The notes: generated by a model from the letters alone, not told the origin. DNA of 64,000 bases from Actinomycetes bacterium (GCA_029780675.1 JAKOYE010000123.1:55049-119048); one strand, 5' to 3'. Positions 43,708 to 53,201 are shown, numbered from the stretch's first letter. Numbers and translations are program-made.

Positions 43708-44304
43708 TCAGCTGCTCTCGACGATGTCGAGCAGAGTCCGGTAGGACCTCAATAAGGTCACGGCCGCCTGACATGCCTCAGCCCAACTCTCGGGTGGGCA
43801 GTGCTCCGCCGCGAAGGACCAGAACTCCTGCCACATTGATTCGGTGCGATCGCCGTAGCCACTGAAGAACCGTCCTCCCAGCTCCTCGGTGATACCGAGA
43901 GCCTTGGTCATTCGTCGGAAGATGAACTGACTCCCCCGTGTACCCCCTTCCAGCACGTATAAACATCCGACCAATTCGCCGTCGGTGTCGACCGACGGTC
44001 CGGACCAGGCCGGCCCCGGCGGGGTCAGCCCGTAGAACTCGAGATCCTGGAGCAGCCGCGGCATCCGTCGTCGGGCCTGATAGTCCAGAGCCAGATCGTG
44101 CGCATCCAGGTAGGCCCCGACACGAGCCTCCGCCGGTGCGGTGATGGCGTACATCGCACGAAGCGCCCGCTGGTATTGCGGCAGTGTGGCCGAACCGGCG
44201 AGGGGCGACAGCACGGGGTGCCGGTCCAGATCCCGATGCAGGCGATGGGTCGACCGTCTCAGCTCGTGGTGCAGAGCACTCACGGGCGAGCCTGAGACCA
44301 CCAT
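43708..44304 (-). CDS. bphO: heme oxygenase (biliverdin-producing)
   Basis: A 198-aa heme oxygenase of the bacterial BphO type: HRDLDRHPVL with the proximal His, and the distal-helix stretch YVLEGGTRGSQFI. It opens heme to biliverdin, the chromophore of the next gene, two bases downstream. AGGTG lies just upstream of the ATG. This pair is the standard bphO-bphP arrangement. Upstream lie 165 bp before the next gene, with TTAGCAT as a possible -10. Confidence 0.88.
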   Translation of the reverse strand: MVVSGSPVSALHHELRRSTHRLHRDLDRHPVLSPLAGSATLPQYQRALRAMYAITAPAEARVGAYLDAHDLALDYQARRRMPRLLQDLEFYGLTPPGPAWSGPSVDTDGELVGCLYVLEGGTRGSQFIFRRMTKALGITEELGGRFFSGYGDRTESMWQEFWSFAAEHCPPESWAEACQAAVTLLRSYRTLLDIVESS

Positions 44305-44469
44305 TAAGCACCTGCAGGGTTTGATGACCGCGTCATGGGAGGAGGAGGCGAGGGCAACCTATTGATAAGCGATGCTAACCGAATAGGTGGGCGCACCGCC
44401 CTCTCTCCGCGCTGTGCACTTCCTGTGAGCGCTCGCTCTTACATCCGAACAGTGCGGCCACCAGACCGG

Positions 44470-45393
44470 TCAGCCCAGGTGGCGGCTGAACCAGTCCTGC
44501 AGTCGAGTCCAGGCGTCGGCGGCCGCGGCGGCGTTGTAGCGCTTGCCGGTGTCATTGAAGAACGCGTGGTCGGCATCGGGTTCGGTGACCAGTTCGTTGA
44601 CCAGACCGGCTCGTTCGAGCGCCGCCTTGGCGGCCGGCTCCGAGTCGGTGATCCGCCGGTCGAGCGCCCCGTAGAACCCGAGGACGGCGGCGCTCTTCGA
44701 GCCGGCGAAGTCCGGCTCCTCCGGCACCGGACCGTAGAACGGCACCGCGGCCGACAGCCGCGGCTCCCCCGCGGCGAGCAGGCGCCAGACCATTCCGCCG
44801 CCGAAGCAGAGTCCGACGGCCGCCAACTTCCGGCCCGGAACACGGCGCTGCAGTTCGTCCAGCCCGGACCTCATGTCGGCGATGAACCGGTCCGGCGCGA
44901 TCGTGCCGAGTGCGGCGGTTGCCGCGGCGGGGTCGTCGAACGTAGCGGTGCCGCCTTCCTCGGAGAGCAGGTCGATGGCGAGCGCGGAGTAGCCGACCCC
45001 GGCGAGGCGGCCGGCCACCGAACGCACCCAGTCGTTGAGGCCCTTGTTCTCGTGGATCACCAGGATGGCGCCGCGCGGATCGGCCGCCGGAGCCCAGGCC
45101 CCCTGCAGTTCACCCCGCGGACCGGTCCAGGTGATCGGAGTGGTCGGTACCGCCGTCTCCGTTCCCGGCGGGGGCGACGTGGTGTTCGCCGGTGCCGGTG
45201 CCGCGGGTGTCGTCGGTTGGGTCGTCGGCTGGGTCGTCGGCTGGGTCTCAGCGCACGCGGCGATCAGCGCGCTCGCTGCGGCCGATCCCAGACCCAGGAG
45301 GGCCAACCGTCGCAGCGCCTCGCGCCGGGTAAGCAGGCCATCGAGGTGGTCGGTGGCGATTTCTTCGGCGATATAGCGCTGTATCGGGGTCAC
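44470..45393 (-). CDS. dienelactone hydrolase family lipoprotein
   Basis: A 307-aa exported alpha/beta hydrolase. The N-terminus has the conserved MTPIQRYIAEEIA lead, a Tat-like RREALRRLALLGLG and lipobox IAAC. After a Thr/Pro linker comes the DLH domain with HENKGL, nucleophile Cys in GLCFGGG, Asp in GALDRRI and His in DADHAFFND. The family hydrolyses dienelactones and other esters. The GTG start at 45393 matches the usual N-terminus. Confidence 0.87.
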   Translation of the reverse strand: MTPIQRYIAEEIATDHLDGLLTRREALRRLALLGLGSAAASALIAACAETQPTTQPTTQPTTPAAPAPANTTSPPPGTETAVPTTPITWTGPRGELQGAWAPAADPRGAILVIHENKGLNDWVRSVAGRLAGVGYSALAIDLLSEEGGTATFDDPAAATAALGTIAPDRFIADMRSGLDELQRRVPGRKLAAVGLCFGGGMVWRLLAAGEPRLSAAVPFYGPVPEEPDFAGSKSAAVLGFYGALDRRITDSEPAAKAALERAGLVNELVTEPDADHAFFNDTGKRYNAAAAADAWTRLQDWFSRHLG

Positions 45394-45454
45394 CCACCCG
45401 AGTATGCGCCTCCGACCGGCCTCATCACCGGGCTCGATCCTGAAGACTGTTCCC

Positions 45455-46432
45455 ATGTCGAAGCTGCGGGCGGATGCGGTGAACACCCCCTGGGCTGCGG
45501 CGCTGGGGTTGTCCGCACCGATCCTCAACGCGCCGATGGGAGGCGTCGCCGGCGGCGCCCTGGCCGCCGCGGTCAGCCGCGCGGGTGGCCTGGGCATGAT
45601 CGGCATCGGCAGTGCGGGATCGACCGCGACGCTGCAGAGCGAACTCCGCCACATCGCGGATCTGCACCACCCGTTCGGGGTCGGACTCATCGGCTGGGCC
45701 GTACACGCCGATCCGGGCTTGCTCGAGACGGCGCTGGGTGCGCGACCCACGGTGATGTCCGTGAGTTTCGGCGACGACTGGTCCTGGGTTGCCCGCGCCC
45801 GGGACGCCGGGTGTGTGACGGCGACGCAGGTCGCCGATCTGGACGGTGCTCTGCGGGCCGCCGACGCCGGCGTCGAGATCCTGGTCGCCCGCGGCGCGGA
45901 GGGCGGTGGCCACGGACAACCGGCGATGGGAACCCTGCCACTGCTCTGCCGGATCCTCGACCGGACCGACCGGCCGGTGCTGGCCGCGGGTGGCATCTCC
46001 TCGGGCCGCGCTCTGGCCGCGGCCCTGACGGCAGGCGCATCCGGGGCATGGATCGGCACCGCTTTCGCCGCCTGCCGGGAATCCACTCTCGCCGACCCTG
46101 CCCGCCGGGTTCTCGTCGCCGCCGACGGGGCCGACACCGTCCTCACCCGGATCTTCGACGTGGCACTGGGTTACCCGTGGCCCCCGTCGATACCGGAACG
46201 GGTGATCCGAAACTCTTTCACCGACAGCTGGGACGGTCGCGAGTGCGATCTGGCAGGCGAACCGTCCGCCGTCGCCGAACTGCGTTCCGCCATCGCCGAC
46301 CAGGACTACCGATGGGCTCCGGTCAACGCCGGCCAGGGTGTCGCCGATGTCACCGGCATCGAACCCGTCGCCGACGTCATCGCCCGATTGTGTGAGCAGG
46401 CCCGGGAACTCGTCGCCCGCCGTCCGTCATGA
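45455..46432 (+). CDS. nitronate monooxygenase (2-nitropropane dioxygenase family)
   Basis: A 325-aa FMN-dependent TIM barrel. Landmarks: NAPMGGVAGGALAAAVSRAG at the N-terminus, EGGGHG (catalytic His and FMN phosphate region), LAAGGISSGRAL, and GTAFAACRES. It oxidises nitronates with O2; many members are of unknown physiological substrate. Divergent from the DLH lipoprotein. Confidence 0.87.
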   Translation: MSKLRADAVNTPWAAALGLSAPILNAPMGGVAGGALAAAVSRAGGLGMIGIGSAGSTATLQSELRHIADLHHPFGVGLIGWAVHADPGLLETALGARPTVMSVSFGDDWSWVARARDAGCVTATQVADLDGALRAADAGVEILVARGAEGGGHGQPAMGTLPLLCRILDRTDRPVLAAGGISSGRALAAALTAGASGAWIGTAFAACRESTLADPARRVLVAADGADTVLTRIFDVALGYPWPPSIPERVIRNSFTDSWDGRECDLAGEPSAVAELRSAIADQDYRWAPVNAGQGVADVTGIEPVADVIARLCEQARELVARRPS

Positions 46433-46963
46433 GTTCGTGGCGGGGCCGAACCGCCAGCGGGCGCAGAGGAACTCACCGTTGACCCCCGCATCGGCGAGCG
46501 TCCACTCGGAGGCCACCGGCAGGACGGGCGTACCCGACCCCAGGCTGCAGGGAGCGTAAGAGATGACCATCTCGTCGATCAGATCCGCGGAAACGAACTG
46601 CGCGGCGGTGTTGCCGCCACCGACGACCCAGATGTCCCGGTTGCCCGCCGCGGAGCGCAGTCTGGGGTGCAGGTCGGCGACGTCGCCGCCGAAGACCGTA
46701 ACGGGGTGGTCGGGCAGCACGGTGTCCGGACGCTGCGTCAGCACCCATGTGGGCTGGTCGTACATCCAGTCTCCGGGTTGATGGTCCACCAGCCAGCGAT
46801 AAGTCGTCGATCCCATCACCAGCGCGCCCACATTCGCGATGAACGTCCGGTATCCGAACTGACCGTCCTGATCGATGGACCTGGTCAGCAGCCAGTCCAA
46901 ACTCCCGCCGTCGTCGACGATGAACCCGTCGAGACTGGCGGCGGTGTAATAAATCGTCGCCAC
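46427..46963 (-). CDS. RibD C-terminal/dihydrofolate reductase-like protein
   Basis: A 178-aa NADPH-dependent reductase-fold protein: YYTAASLDGFIVDDGGSLDW, ALVMGSTTYRWL and DIWVVGGGNTAAQF are typical of RibD-C/DHFR superfamily stand-alone proteins. Reaction unknown. The GTG at 46963 is chosen to begin ATIYYTAASLDG. The last six bases overlap the convergent nitronate monooxygenase gene. Confidence 0.83.
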   Translation of the reverse strand: MATIYYTAASLDGFIVDDGGSLDWLLTRSIDQDGQFGYRTFIANVGALVMGSTTYRWLVDHQPGDWMYDQPTWVLTQRPDTVLPDHPVTVFGGDVADLHPRLRSAAGNRDIWVVGGGNTAAQFVSADLIDEMVISYAPCSLGSGTPVLPVASEWTLADAGVNGEFLCARWRFGPATNS

Positions 46964-47015
46964 TTCTACCCGACGCCCAGTGATGGCAAGACCAGCGGGG
47001 TCGGTACGGGCCTGG

Positions 47016-47993
47016 TCAGTTGACCGTGACGTGGACGTGGTCGAAGTGACTCGCCACCCGCCACATCGTGTACGAGATGCCGAAACGCCCCGCCTGCGCC
47101 TGCAGGTCGGCGTTGATGGCATCCCCGAGGGACATGTCGGAGCCGATCATGATGTCGATGGCGCGACCGCTCGGGTGGTCGGGCAGCGGATCGGACCGCA
47201 CGCCGCCGATGGACCGCACCCCGGGGTAGGTGGCCATGATGTACGCCGCGAGCATCCGCGCATTGGGCACCAGCCCGCCCATTCCGACCGTGGGGATGGG
47301 TGCTATCGGCCCCAGCGCTGCGACCACCGAATCCGGCAGGGTCTTCAGCACGGACTGCTCAGCGGGCGGCAGCATCGCGACGCGGGCCCGCACCATGGTG
47401 ACCTGGGTGCGCAACTCTGTCTGCTTGTTCTGCATGTCGGCACGGACGGCGGCGGCGGCGTCGACGGCGGCCCTGGCCTCGTCCAGGGACTTGGCCGACT
47501 CGGCCTGGATCGCCCGGGCACGCTGTTCCAGCCGGCGGTATGCCTGCATCTGCGCCCCGGTCTCGATGGCGATCGATCGCTGGATGGAAAGCTGGTCGAT
47601 CAGGCCCTTCGGGGACGCGGCCGTCAGGATCGTGTGGAGACCGTCGGTGCGGCCACCCATGTAGACGGCGGCGGCCAGTCGGTCCGCGGTGGCCTGGTAG
47701 CCGGCGAGCTCCGCCCTGGTTGCGTTGAGGGCGGCCACATCGTCGGCGTGCCTCTGGTCCGCCTGAGCCAGCAGTTGCAGCTTGTTGTCGTAATCCACCT
47801 GGGCGGCGTGCAGGGTGCCGGCGAGTTGCTCCACCTGCTTGGACAGCTCGGTCAGGTTCGCCACGGTGTCCTGGGCCGGCTCGGCCTGCGCGGTACCGAG
47901 GAACATCGAGCCGAAGGCCGAGCATCCGGCGACCGCGACGGCCAACTGCCGCCGCACGCGTGATCGAGCCGGAAACTTGAGGTCGAACTTCAC
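47016..47993 (-). CDS. secreted coiled-coil protein with ARB_07466-like C-terminal domain
   Basis: A 325-aa exported protein. Signal peptide ends at TAQAEPA. A long coiled coil follows (about 40-215, NLTELSKQVEQLAG onward), like those of the Rip/PcsB peptidoglycan proteins. The C-terminal domain (HPSGRAIDIMIG, FDHVHVTVN) is of the ARB_07466/VanY-like type, with His and Asp residues suggesting a metal site. Cell-wall remodelling is likely. GTG start. An approximately 175-base leader precedes it. Confidence 0.8.
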   Translation of the reverse strand: MKFDLKFPARSRVRRQLAVAVAGCSAFGSMFLGTAQAEPAQDTVANLTELSKQVEQLAGTLHAAQVDYDNKLQLLAQADQRHADDVAALNATRAELAGYQATADRLAAAVYMGGRTDGLHTILTAASPKGLIDQLSIQRSIAIETGAQMQAYRRLEQRARAIQAESAKSLDEARAAVDAAAAVRADMQNKQTELRTQVTMVRARVAMLPPAEQSVLKTLPDSVVAALGPIAPIPTVGMGGLVPNARMLAAYIMATYPGVRSIGGVRSDPLPDHPSGRAIDIMIGSDMSLGDAINADLQAQAGRFGISYTMWRVASHFDHVHVTVN

Positions 47994-48174
47994 GATTGCG
48001 CATCCTTCGACTGCGGTCGGCGGTGTCGCCGAACTGCCTGTCCGTGTGCCCTAGATCTCAGAAAGGTTACGAAACGGCATCAAAATTGTCTACCCGAGAG
48101 ATCAGGGTTCCGCGGCGCCACGCAAACGTGCTATGTGCCGGATTCCGGGTTGAGCTCCGTGCAACGCCTTTGAC

Positions 48175-48204
48175 ACCCTAAACACCGGTCCCGTGGGGGG
48201 TCAA
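48175..48204 (-). promoter_or_regulatory. SigA-like promoter with a long leader
   Basis: On the minus strand TTGACC (48204-48199) and TAGGGT (48180-48175) are 18 bp apart, a good -35/-10 pair. The start point would be near 48168, leaving a leader of about 175 bases before the GTG at 47993. The leader contains paired stretches but no riboswitch I recognise. Confidence 0.6.
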
Positions 48205-48240
48205 AAAGTTACCGACGGAGTTCCGCACCGCGCAGCGCCA

Positions 48241-48861
48241 TCACCGCGGCAATTCCTCGCGCACCCATCGCGACAACTCCCGCGAGTGCTCGCCGACCGT
48301 CTCCATCCAGGTGCGTCCCGCGCCCTCGTCGGCGTCGTCGCTGACCAGTTTGACCAGCCGCACGGGCACCCCCGCGGCACGGGCAGACCAGGCCACCGCG
48401 TAGCCCTCCATGTCGACGAGATGCGCGTCACGCGACAGTGAGTTCCGCAGGTCGCTGTCGGCGACGAATCTGTCCCCGGTGGCGAGGGTCAGCCGCGCGG
48501 CGTCCTCGTGGGAATCGAGCCGGATCGGCAGGCCGTAGTCACGGTTCACCAAATCCCGGAACACCGCATGGTCGAAGTCGTGCTGCCGCACGGTGTGAAT
48601 CTCGTGCACGCCGCTGAGGCCACCATGCAGGCCGCCGGCCGTTCCCAGGTTGATCACCGACGCCGGCCGCGCAGTCGCCAGGACGGCGGTGACCGCAACG
48701 GCGGCGTTCACCTTGCCCGGCCCGGTGATGAGAACGGGGAGACCGTCGTCCAGAGCGGCCGCCTCCTCGTGCAGTGCGACAACGAGAAGGGGCAGATCCA
48801 GCCGCACCGAGCCGAGAAGTTCCACCGGCCGATTATCGCCGCTGCTGACCGACTCGGCCAC
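48241..48861 (-). CDS. purine nucleosidase/phosphorylase-family protein (MTN-like)
   Basis: A 206-aa protein of the MTA/SAH nucleosidase superfamily: TGPGKVNAAVAVTAVL, INLGTAGGLHGGLS and the substrate motif VDMEGYAVAWSA. It probably cleaves a nucleoside or its thio-analogue. It is shorter than typical Pfs. The GTG at 48861, eight bases after the cupin stop, has no clear ribosome site, so the start is uncertain. Confidence 0.8.
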   Translation of the reverse strand: MAESVSSGDNRPVELLGSVRLDLPLLVVALHEEAAALDDGLPVLITGPGKVNAAVAVTAVLATARPASVINLGTAGGLHGGLSGVHEIHTVRQHDFDHAVFRDLVNRDYGLPIRLDSHEDAARLTLATGDRFVADSDLRNSLSRDAHLVDMEGYAVAWSARAAGVPVRLVKLVSDDADEGAGRTWMETVGEHSRELSRWVREELPR

Positions 48862-48869
48862 CGCGGAGG

Positions 48870-49316
48870 TCAGTCGGTGCCGGCCTCCAGGCTGAAATCG
48901 CTGAAGTCGAATCCAGGAACCACGACACAACTCACCAGAGCCGGTTCCGGGTCGCGCGGCCGGGCGCGCTGCCAGTAGCCGGGCGGGACGATCAGCTGGG
49001 GCTGTTCGCCCGAGACGATGTCGGGCCCGAGGACGTGCGTCGTCGCGCGGTCGATCTCCGGGCCGAATTCCAGCAGGAGCGGACTCCCGCGGTGGTGCAG
49101 CCACAGTTCCGCGCTGCGCACGGTGTGCCACGCGGACTGCTGGCCCGGCATCAACACGAACAGGATCGCCGTTCCGGCACTTCGCGAACCGGAGTAACCG
49201 GTCGGCAGAGCCGATTCAGCCAGCGACAGTTCACTGCGCCAGGTTTCCCGGTACCAACCGCCCTCCGGGTGAGGTTTCAGGTCAAGACGTCGGATCCAAT
49301 CGGGCGGTGTGGTCAC
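48870..49316 (-). CDS. cupin, DUF985 family
   Basis: A 148-aa cupin: LKPHPEGGWYRETWRS at the N-terminus and SAWHTVRSAELWLHHRG in the barrel define DUF985. Members are related to RmlC-like sugar epimerases, but no activity is established. GTG start. Downstream the nucleosidase follows closely. Confidence 0.85.
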   Translation of the reverse strand: MTTPPDWIRRLDLKPHPEGGWYRETWRSELSLAESALPTGYSGSRSAGTAILFVLMPGQQSAWHTVRSAELWLHHRGSPLLLEFGPEIDRATTHVLGPDIVSGEQPQLIVPPGYWQRARPRDPEPALVSCVVVPGFDFSDFSLEAGTD

Positions 49317-49357
49317 GAACGGAGAATAGGCGCTGTGCCCCGGCCGGAGTGCGCCGT

Positions 49358-50464
49358 TCAGTACCGGATCAGGCCGCGGATGTTCACCCCCGCGTGCATA
49401 TCGGCGTAACCCTGGTTCACCTCTTCGAGGCTGTACTCGCGGGTGATCAACTCGCCGAGCTTGAGTTGGCCCGACTTGTGCAGATCGAGCAGCCGGGGGA
49501 TGTCGCTGCGGGGGTTGGACGAACCGAACAGCGACCCGCGGACCTGCTTCTCGTACAGCGTGAGGTCGAAGAGCGACATGTCGACGGTGATGTCGGTCGG
49601 GTGCGGGATGGCCGTCATGACGGCCCGTCCCCGCTTGCCCACCAGGCTCAAGGCCTGGGCGACGTAGGCCCCCTCGGCGGAGTCGGTTGTGACGATGCAG
49701 GCGTCGGCCATCGCCCCGCGGGTCAGGTCGGCGACCAGCGCCTGGGCCTCCTCCAGCGTCGCCGCGGTGTGGGTGGCGCCGAACTCCAGGGACCGTGCCC
49801 GCTTGTACTCGATCGGGTCGAGGGCGACGATCACCCGGGCGCCGGCGATCCGGGCGCCCTGGATCGCGTTCATGCCGATACCGCCGACGCCCATCACCAC
49901 CACGGCGTCGCCGTCGCGCACCTCACCGGTGCGGACCGCGCTGCCGAAACCGGTGGTGACCCCGCAGCCGACCAGGGCCGCGACGTCCAGCGGGATGTCG
50001 TGGTCGATCTTCACGATCGACGCCTCCGGCACCACCGTGTACTCGGAGAACGTGCCCAGCACACACATCTGGCCCAACCCCTGGCCCCGGGCGTGGAACC
50101 GGAACGTGCCGTCCAGTTGCGGGCCGGCGATGATCGCGGCACCCAGCACGCACAGGTTGCTCATGCCCCGGGTACACGGATCGCAGCGGCCGCACGCCGG
50201 GATGAAGCTGAGCACGACGTGGTCGCCCTCGGCGACATCGGTCACCCCCGGCCCCACCTCGACCACGACGCCGGCGCCCTCGTGGCCGCCGACCACCGGC
50301 AGTTGCATCGGCATGTCGCCGGTGATCAGGTGGTCATCGGAGTGGCACAGTCCGCTGGCGGTGAGCTTGACCATCACCTCCCGTTCCTTGGGACCGTCGA
50401 GTTCGACCTCCTCGACCTCCCACTTCTGGTTCAGTCCCCACAGCACTCCGGCTTTGGTCTTCAT
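49358..50464 (-). CDS. NDMA-dependent alcohol dehydrogenase (zinc, MDR family)
   Basis: A 368-aa zinc alcohol dehydrogenase. Catalytic zinc ligands in GLCHSDDH and GGHEGAG, four structural Cys in CGRCDPCTRGMSNLC, and GVGGIGMNAI for NAD. Mycobacterial relatives keep NAD tightly bound and use the artificial acceptor NDMA. It starts three bases after the P450 gene ends, so the two likely work in series: the P450 makes an alcohol and this enzyme oxidises it. Confidence 0.9.
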   Translation of the reverse strand: MKTKAGVLWGLNQKWEVEEVELDGPKEREVMVKLTASGLCHSDDHLITGDMPMQLPVVGGHEGAGVVVEVGPGVTDVAEGDHVVLSFIPACGRCDPCTRGMSNLCVLGAAIIAGPQLDGTFRFHARGQGLGQMCVLGTFSEYTVVPEASIVKIDHDIPLDVAALVGCGVTTGFGSAVRTGEVRDGDAVVVMGVGGIGMNAIQGARIAGARVIVALDPIEYKRARSLEFGATHTAATLEEAQALVADLTRGAMADACIVTTDSAEGAYVAQALSLVGKRGRAVMTAIPHPTDITVDMSLFDLTLYEKQVRGSLFGSSNPRSDIPRLLDLHKSGQLKLGELITREYSLEEVNQGYADMHAGVNIRGLIRY

Positions 50465-50466
50465 GG

Positions 50467-51744
50467 TCAGCCCTTCTTCTCGGGGGTCCAGGTGGCGGGC
50501 AGGCTGTTGATCCCGTTGATGAAGTTGGCGATCTGGAAGTCCGGCTCGGGCGCCGAAATGTCCGGGATCCGGGTGTAGACCTCGGTCAGCAGCGAGCGCA
50601 GCATGGTGCGGGCCAGCGCGGCCCCCAGGCAGAAGTGCGGTCCGCCGCCGCCGAATGCGATGTGGGGATTGGGGTTGCGCAGGATGTCGAAGGTTAAGGG
50701 ATTCGCGAACACCGCCTCGTCCCGGTTCCCGGAGATGTACCAGAGCACCACCTTGTCGCCGGCCTTGATCTCCGAGCCGTTGACGACGACGTCCCGGGTG
50801 GCGGTGCGGCGCATGTGCAGCAGCGGCGAGGACCAGCGCAGCACCTCCTCGACCGCGGTGTCGATGCGGCCGGGGATGTCCTCGATGAGCAACTGCTTCT
50901 GGTCGGGGAACGTGGAGAAGGTGTAGATCGCGTGGGCGGAGGCGTGTCGGGTGGTGTCGTTCGCGGCGACCGCCAGCAGCACGAAGAAGGCGCGGAGTTC
51001 GTCGTCGGTCATCTTCTTACCGTCGAATTCCGCCTGCACCATCCAGGTCAGCAGGTCCTCACCCGGATTCGCCCGCCGTTGCGGGATCAACTCGCTGGCC
51101 ACCGCATGCAGGTCCATGACCGCACCCATGAAGAGTTCCAGTTCGCCCTGATCGCCGCGCACCTTGGGGTCGGTCCAGCCCAGCAGTCGCTGGGCGGCGT
51201 TGGTGGCCTTGTCCCGGATCTCACCCTCGGGCAGGCCGAAGAAGCTGCCGAAGATGCGGGCCGGGAGCTTCACCGACACCAGTTCGACGAAGTCGCCCTC
51301 ACCGAGGTGGGACATCTCGCTGACCAGGTCGCGGGCGTGCCCCTGAATCCAGTCCTGCAGGCGGCGCATGTTCTTCGGCTTGAAGGCGTCCATGGTGATC
51401 CCGCGCAACTGGGCGTGCCGCGGGGCATCCATGGCGATGAAGGACTGCGCCACCTCACGGGCAACGGGATCGAAGTCCTCCATCGTGATGCCCTCGGCGG
51501 AGGAGAAGATCTCCGGATGCCGGCTGGCATACCGGATGTCCTCCTGGGTGGTCAGCGACCAGAAGCCCTTGACGTTGAGTTCCGGGGGCAGCAGGTCCGA
51601 CTCCGCCGGACGGCTCCAGGGCACCGGGTTCTCCCGGCGCAGCACCGCGAAGGCCGCGTCACGTTCCTCCAGGGATTTGGCCCAGAACGCCCGGGCGGAC
51701 AGGTCGATGTCTCCGTGGGTGGTCTCGGGTAGTGCGGTGGTCAT
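50467..51744 (-). CDS. cytochrome P450
   Basis: A 425-aa soluble P450. The I-helix AANDTTRH, K-helix EEVLRW and heme-Cys loop FGGGGPHFCLG are intact. Family and substrate are not assignable by eye. The alcohol dehydrogenase follows and a 3Fe-4S ferredoxin, the usual electron donor, is encoded 2.1 kb upstream on the same strand, with a sensor kinase between. The ATG at 51744 is preceded by AAGGAA. Confidence 0.93.
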   Translation of the reverse strand: MTTALPETTHGDIDLSARAFWAKSLEERDAAFAVLRRENPVPWSRPAESDLLPPELNVKGFWSLTTQEDIRYASRHPEIFSSAEGITMEDFDPVAREVAQSFIAMDAPRHAQLRGITMDAFKPKNMRRLQDWIQGHARDLVSEMSHLGEGDFVELVSVKLPARIFGSFFGLPEGEIRDKATNAAQRLLGWTDPKVRGDQGELELFMGAVMDLHAVASELIPQRRANPGEDLLTWMVQAEFDGKKMTDDELRAFFVLLAVAANDTTRHASAHAIYTFSTFPDQKQLLIEDIPGRIDTAVEEVLRWSSPLLHMRRTATRDVVVNGSEIKAGDKVVLWYISGNRDEAVFANPLTFDILRNPNPHIAFGGGGPHFCLGAALARTMLRSLLTEVYTRIPDISAPEPDFQIANFINGINSLPATWTPEKKG

Positions 51745-51878
51745 GGCATTCCTTCCCCTCACCGGACTGTGGCTCGCGTCACTGTCACCTGTCCCTCATC
51801 GTGGGGATCGCGCCGAGCGGATGCCACCGGCAGACGTGCCAATCACTGGCCTGCGCGGGCCACCTTGCGGCCCGGACG

Positions 51879-53165
51879 TCAGCCGACGGGGCAACGGAAC
51901 GTCGCCACCAGTCCCCCGCCCTCCCGGGCGGCGAAGTCGACGCGCCCGCCCATCCCCTCGACGATCTGCTGCACGATCCACAACCCGAGCCCCGCCGTAC
52001 CGCGTTGGCCGCCGGCGCTGACGTACTTGGCGGTCAGTTCACCGAGGCTTTCGGTGGGGATGCCCGGGCCACGGTCGGCCACGGTGACAACGAGGTCCGC
52101 ACCCTCCCGGGTACAGGTCACCGCGACCGGGGCGGCCTGACTGTGGCGTGCCGCGTTCTCCAGCAGGTTGGTCAACACCCGCCGCAGCCCCTGCGCGTTG
52201 ATCGCCACGTCGGCGGTGCCGGGTCCGGCGGCCAGTCGCAGCCTCGGCGCCGACAGACCCACCGCGTCGGCAGCGGCGACCACGATCTCTCCGACGTCGA
52301 CGCGCTGAACCCGGCCGGCGGCGAAGGTGGGACGGCGACTCAGCGCCACATCGGACAGCGCCTCGATCATGTCGGCGAGGTGCTGCACGTGCCTGGCGGT
52401 GAGGGCCAGGCTGGTGGCGCGGTCCGCCTCGGCCATGTCCTCGGACATGACCGCCGCCATCAAGGCCTCCAGCGATGCGATGGGGGTGCGGAACTCGTGC
52501 ACCAGCACCTGCAGTCCGTCCTGCTGAGATTGGTAGGACTGCAGCAGCCGCGCCCGGAGATCCCGTTCCTCCTCGGCCGCGGCGTGTTCGGCCTCCGCCT
52601 CCACCAGAGCGGTGAGCCGGGATCGCTGCTCCCGTTCCGCCAGGGCGGACAGCCCCGCGGTGATGATCGCCACGAAGAGCAGGTACAAGGCCACCCAACC
52701 GGCCTGGAGCCACGGCGGCACATCGCCGGCCGCATCCGGGGTCGGTACGGCCAGCGCGACCACGACGTAGCAGGTTCCCAGTGCCACGGCGAGAACCAGG
52801 GTGTGCACCATCGTCAGCCGGGCCGCAGCGGCGATGACGACCAGAAACAGCACCCACGCCACCGGACTGTGCGCCCCACCGGTCACGCCGATCAGGGTCA
52901 GCGTGAAGACGCTGTCGGCCAGACCGACCAGCCAGGCGAACCGGGTGCGGCGGACCTCCGGTCGCGGATTGACCAGCAACGCCGCCGCGTAGATCAACGC
53001 CGCCGCCAGCACCGCAACGGCGACACCCGCGTACTGGCGCACCCAATCCGGGCCGACCAGCAGGAGCACCCCGATGGAGACCACCACCGCGGCCCGCACC
53101 GCGACGACGGTGCGGGCCAGGCCGAGGTCGTCGCCGACGTGGTCGAAGCCCGGCCAGCGGCTCAC
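51879..53165 (-). CDS. sensor histidine kinase (HisKA type)
   Basis: A 428-aa sensor kinase. Six or so hydrophobic helices fill the first 185 residues, with no outside sensor domain. A short coiled segment (ALAEREQRSRLTALVEAEAE) leads to the HisKA box LVHEFRTPIASLEALM and an ATPase domain with NLLENAARHS, ADRGPGIP and GTAGLGLWI. It is divergent (36 bp) from a LuxR-type regulator. The GTG at 53165 has GGGG eight bases upstream. Confidence 0.9.
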   Translation of the reverse strand: MSRWPGFDHVGDDLGLARTVVAVRAAVVVSIGVLLLVGPDWVRQYAGVAVAVLAAALIYAAALLVNPRPEVRRTRFAWLVGLADSVFTLTLIGVTGGAHSPVAWVLFLVVIAAAARLTMVHTLVLAVALGTCYVVVALAVPTPDAAGDVPPWLQAGWVALYLLFVAIITAGLSALAEREQRSRLTALVEAEAEHAAAEEERDLRARLLQSYQSQQDGLQVLVHEFRTPIASLEALMAAVMSEDMAEADRATSLALTARHVQHLADMIEALSDVALSRRPTFAAGRVQRVDVGEIVVAAADAVGLSAPRLRLAAGPGTADVAINAQGLRRVLTNLLENAARHSQAAPVAVTCTREGADLVVTVADRGPGIPTESLGELTAKYVSAGGQRGTAGLGLWIVQQIVEGMGGRVDFAAREGGGLVATFRCPVG

Positions 53166-53201
53166 TGGTACACCCCTTCGGCGGCGGATAGCATCGCGGC
53201 A

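Noticed and set aside
48001..48168. c-di-AMP (ydaO) riboswitch in the leader of the ARB_07466-like gene
   Set aside because: The conserved CGCTTAA and paired GGGAACCC-type elements are absent.
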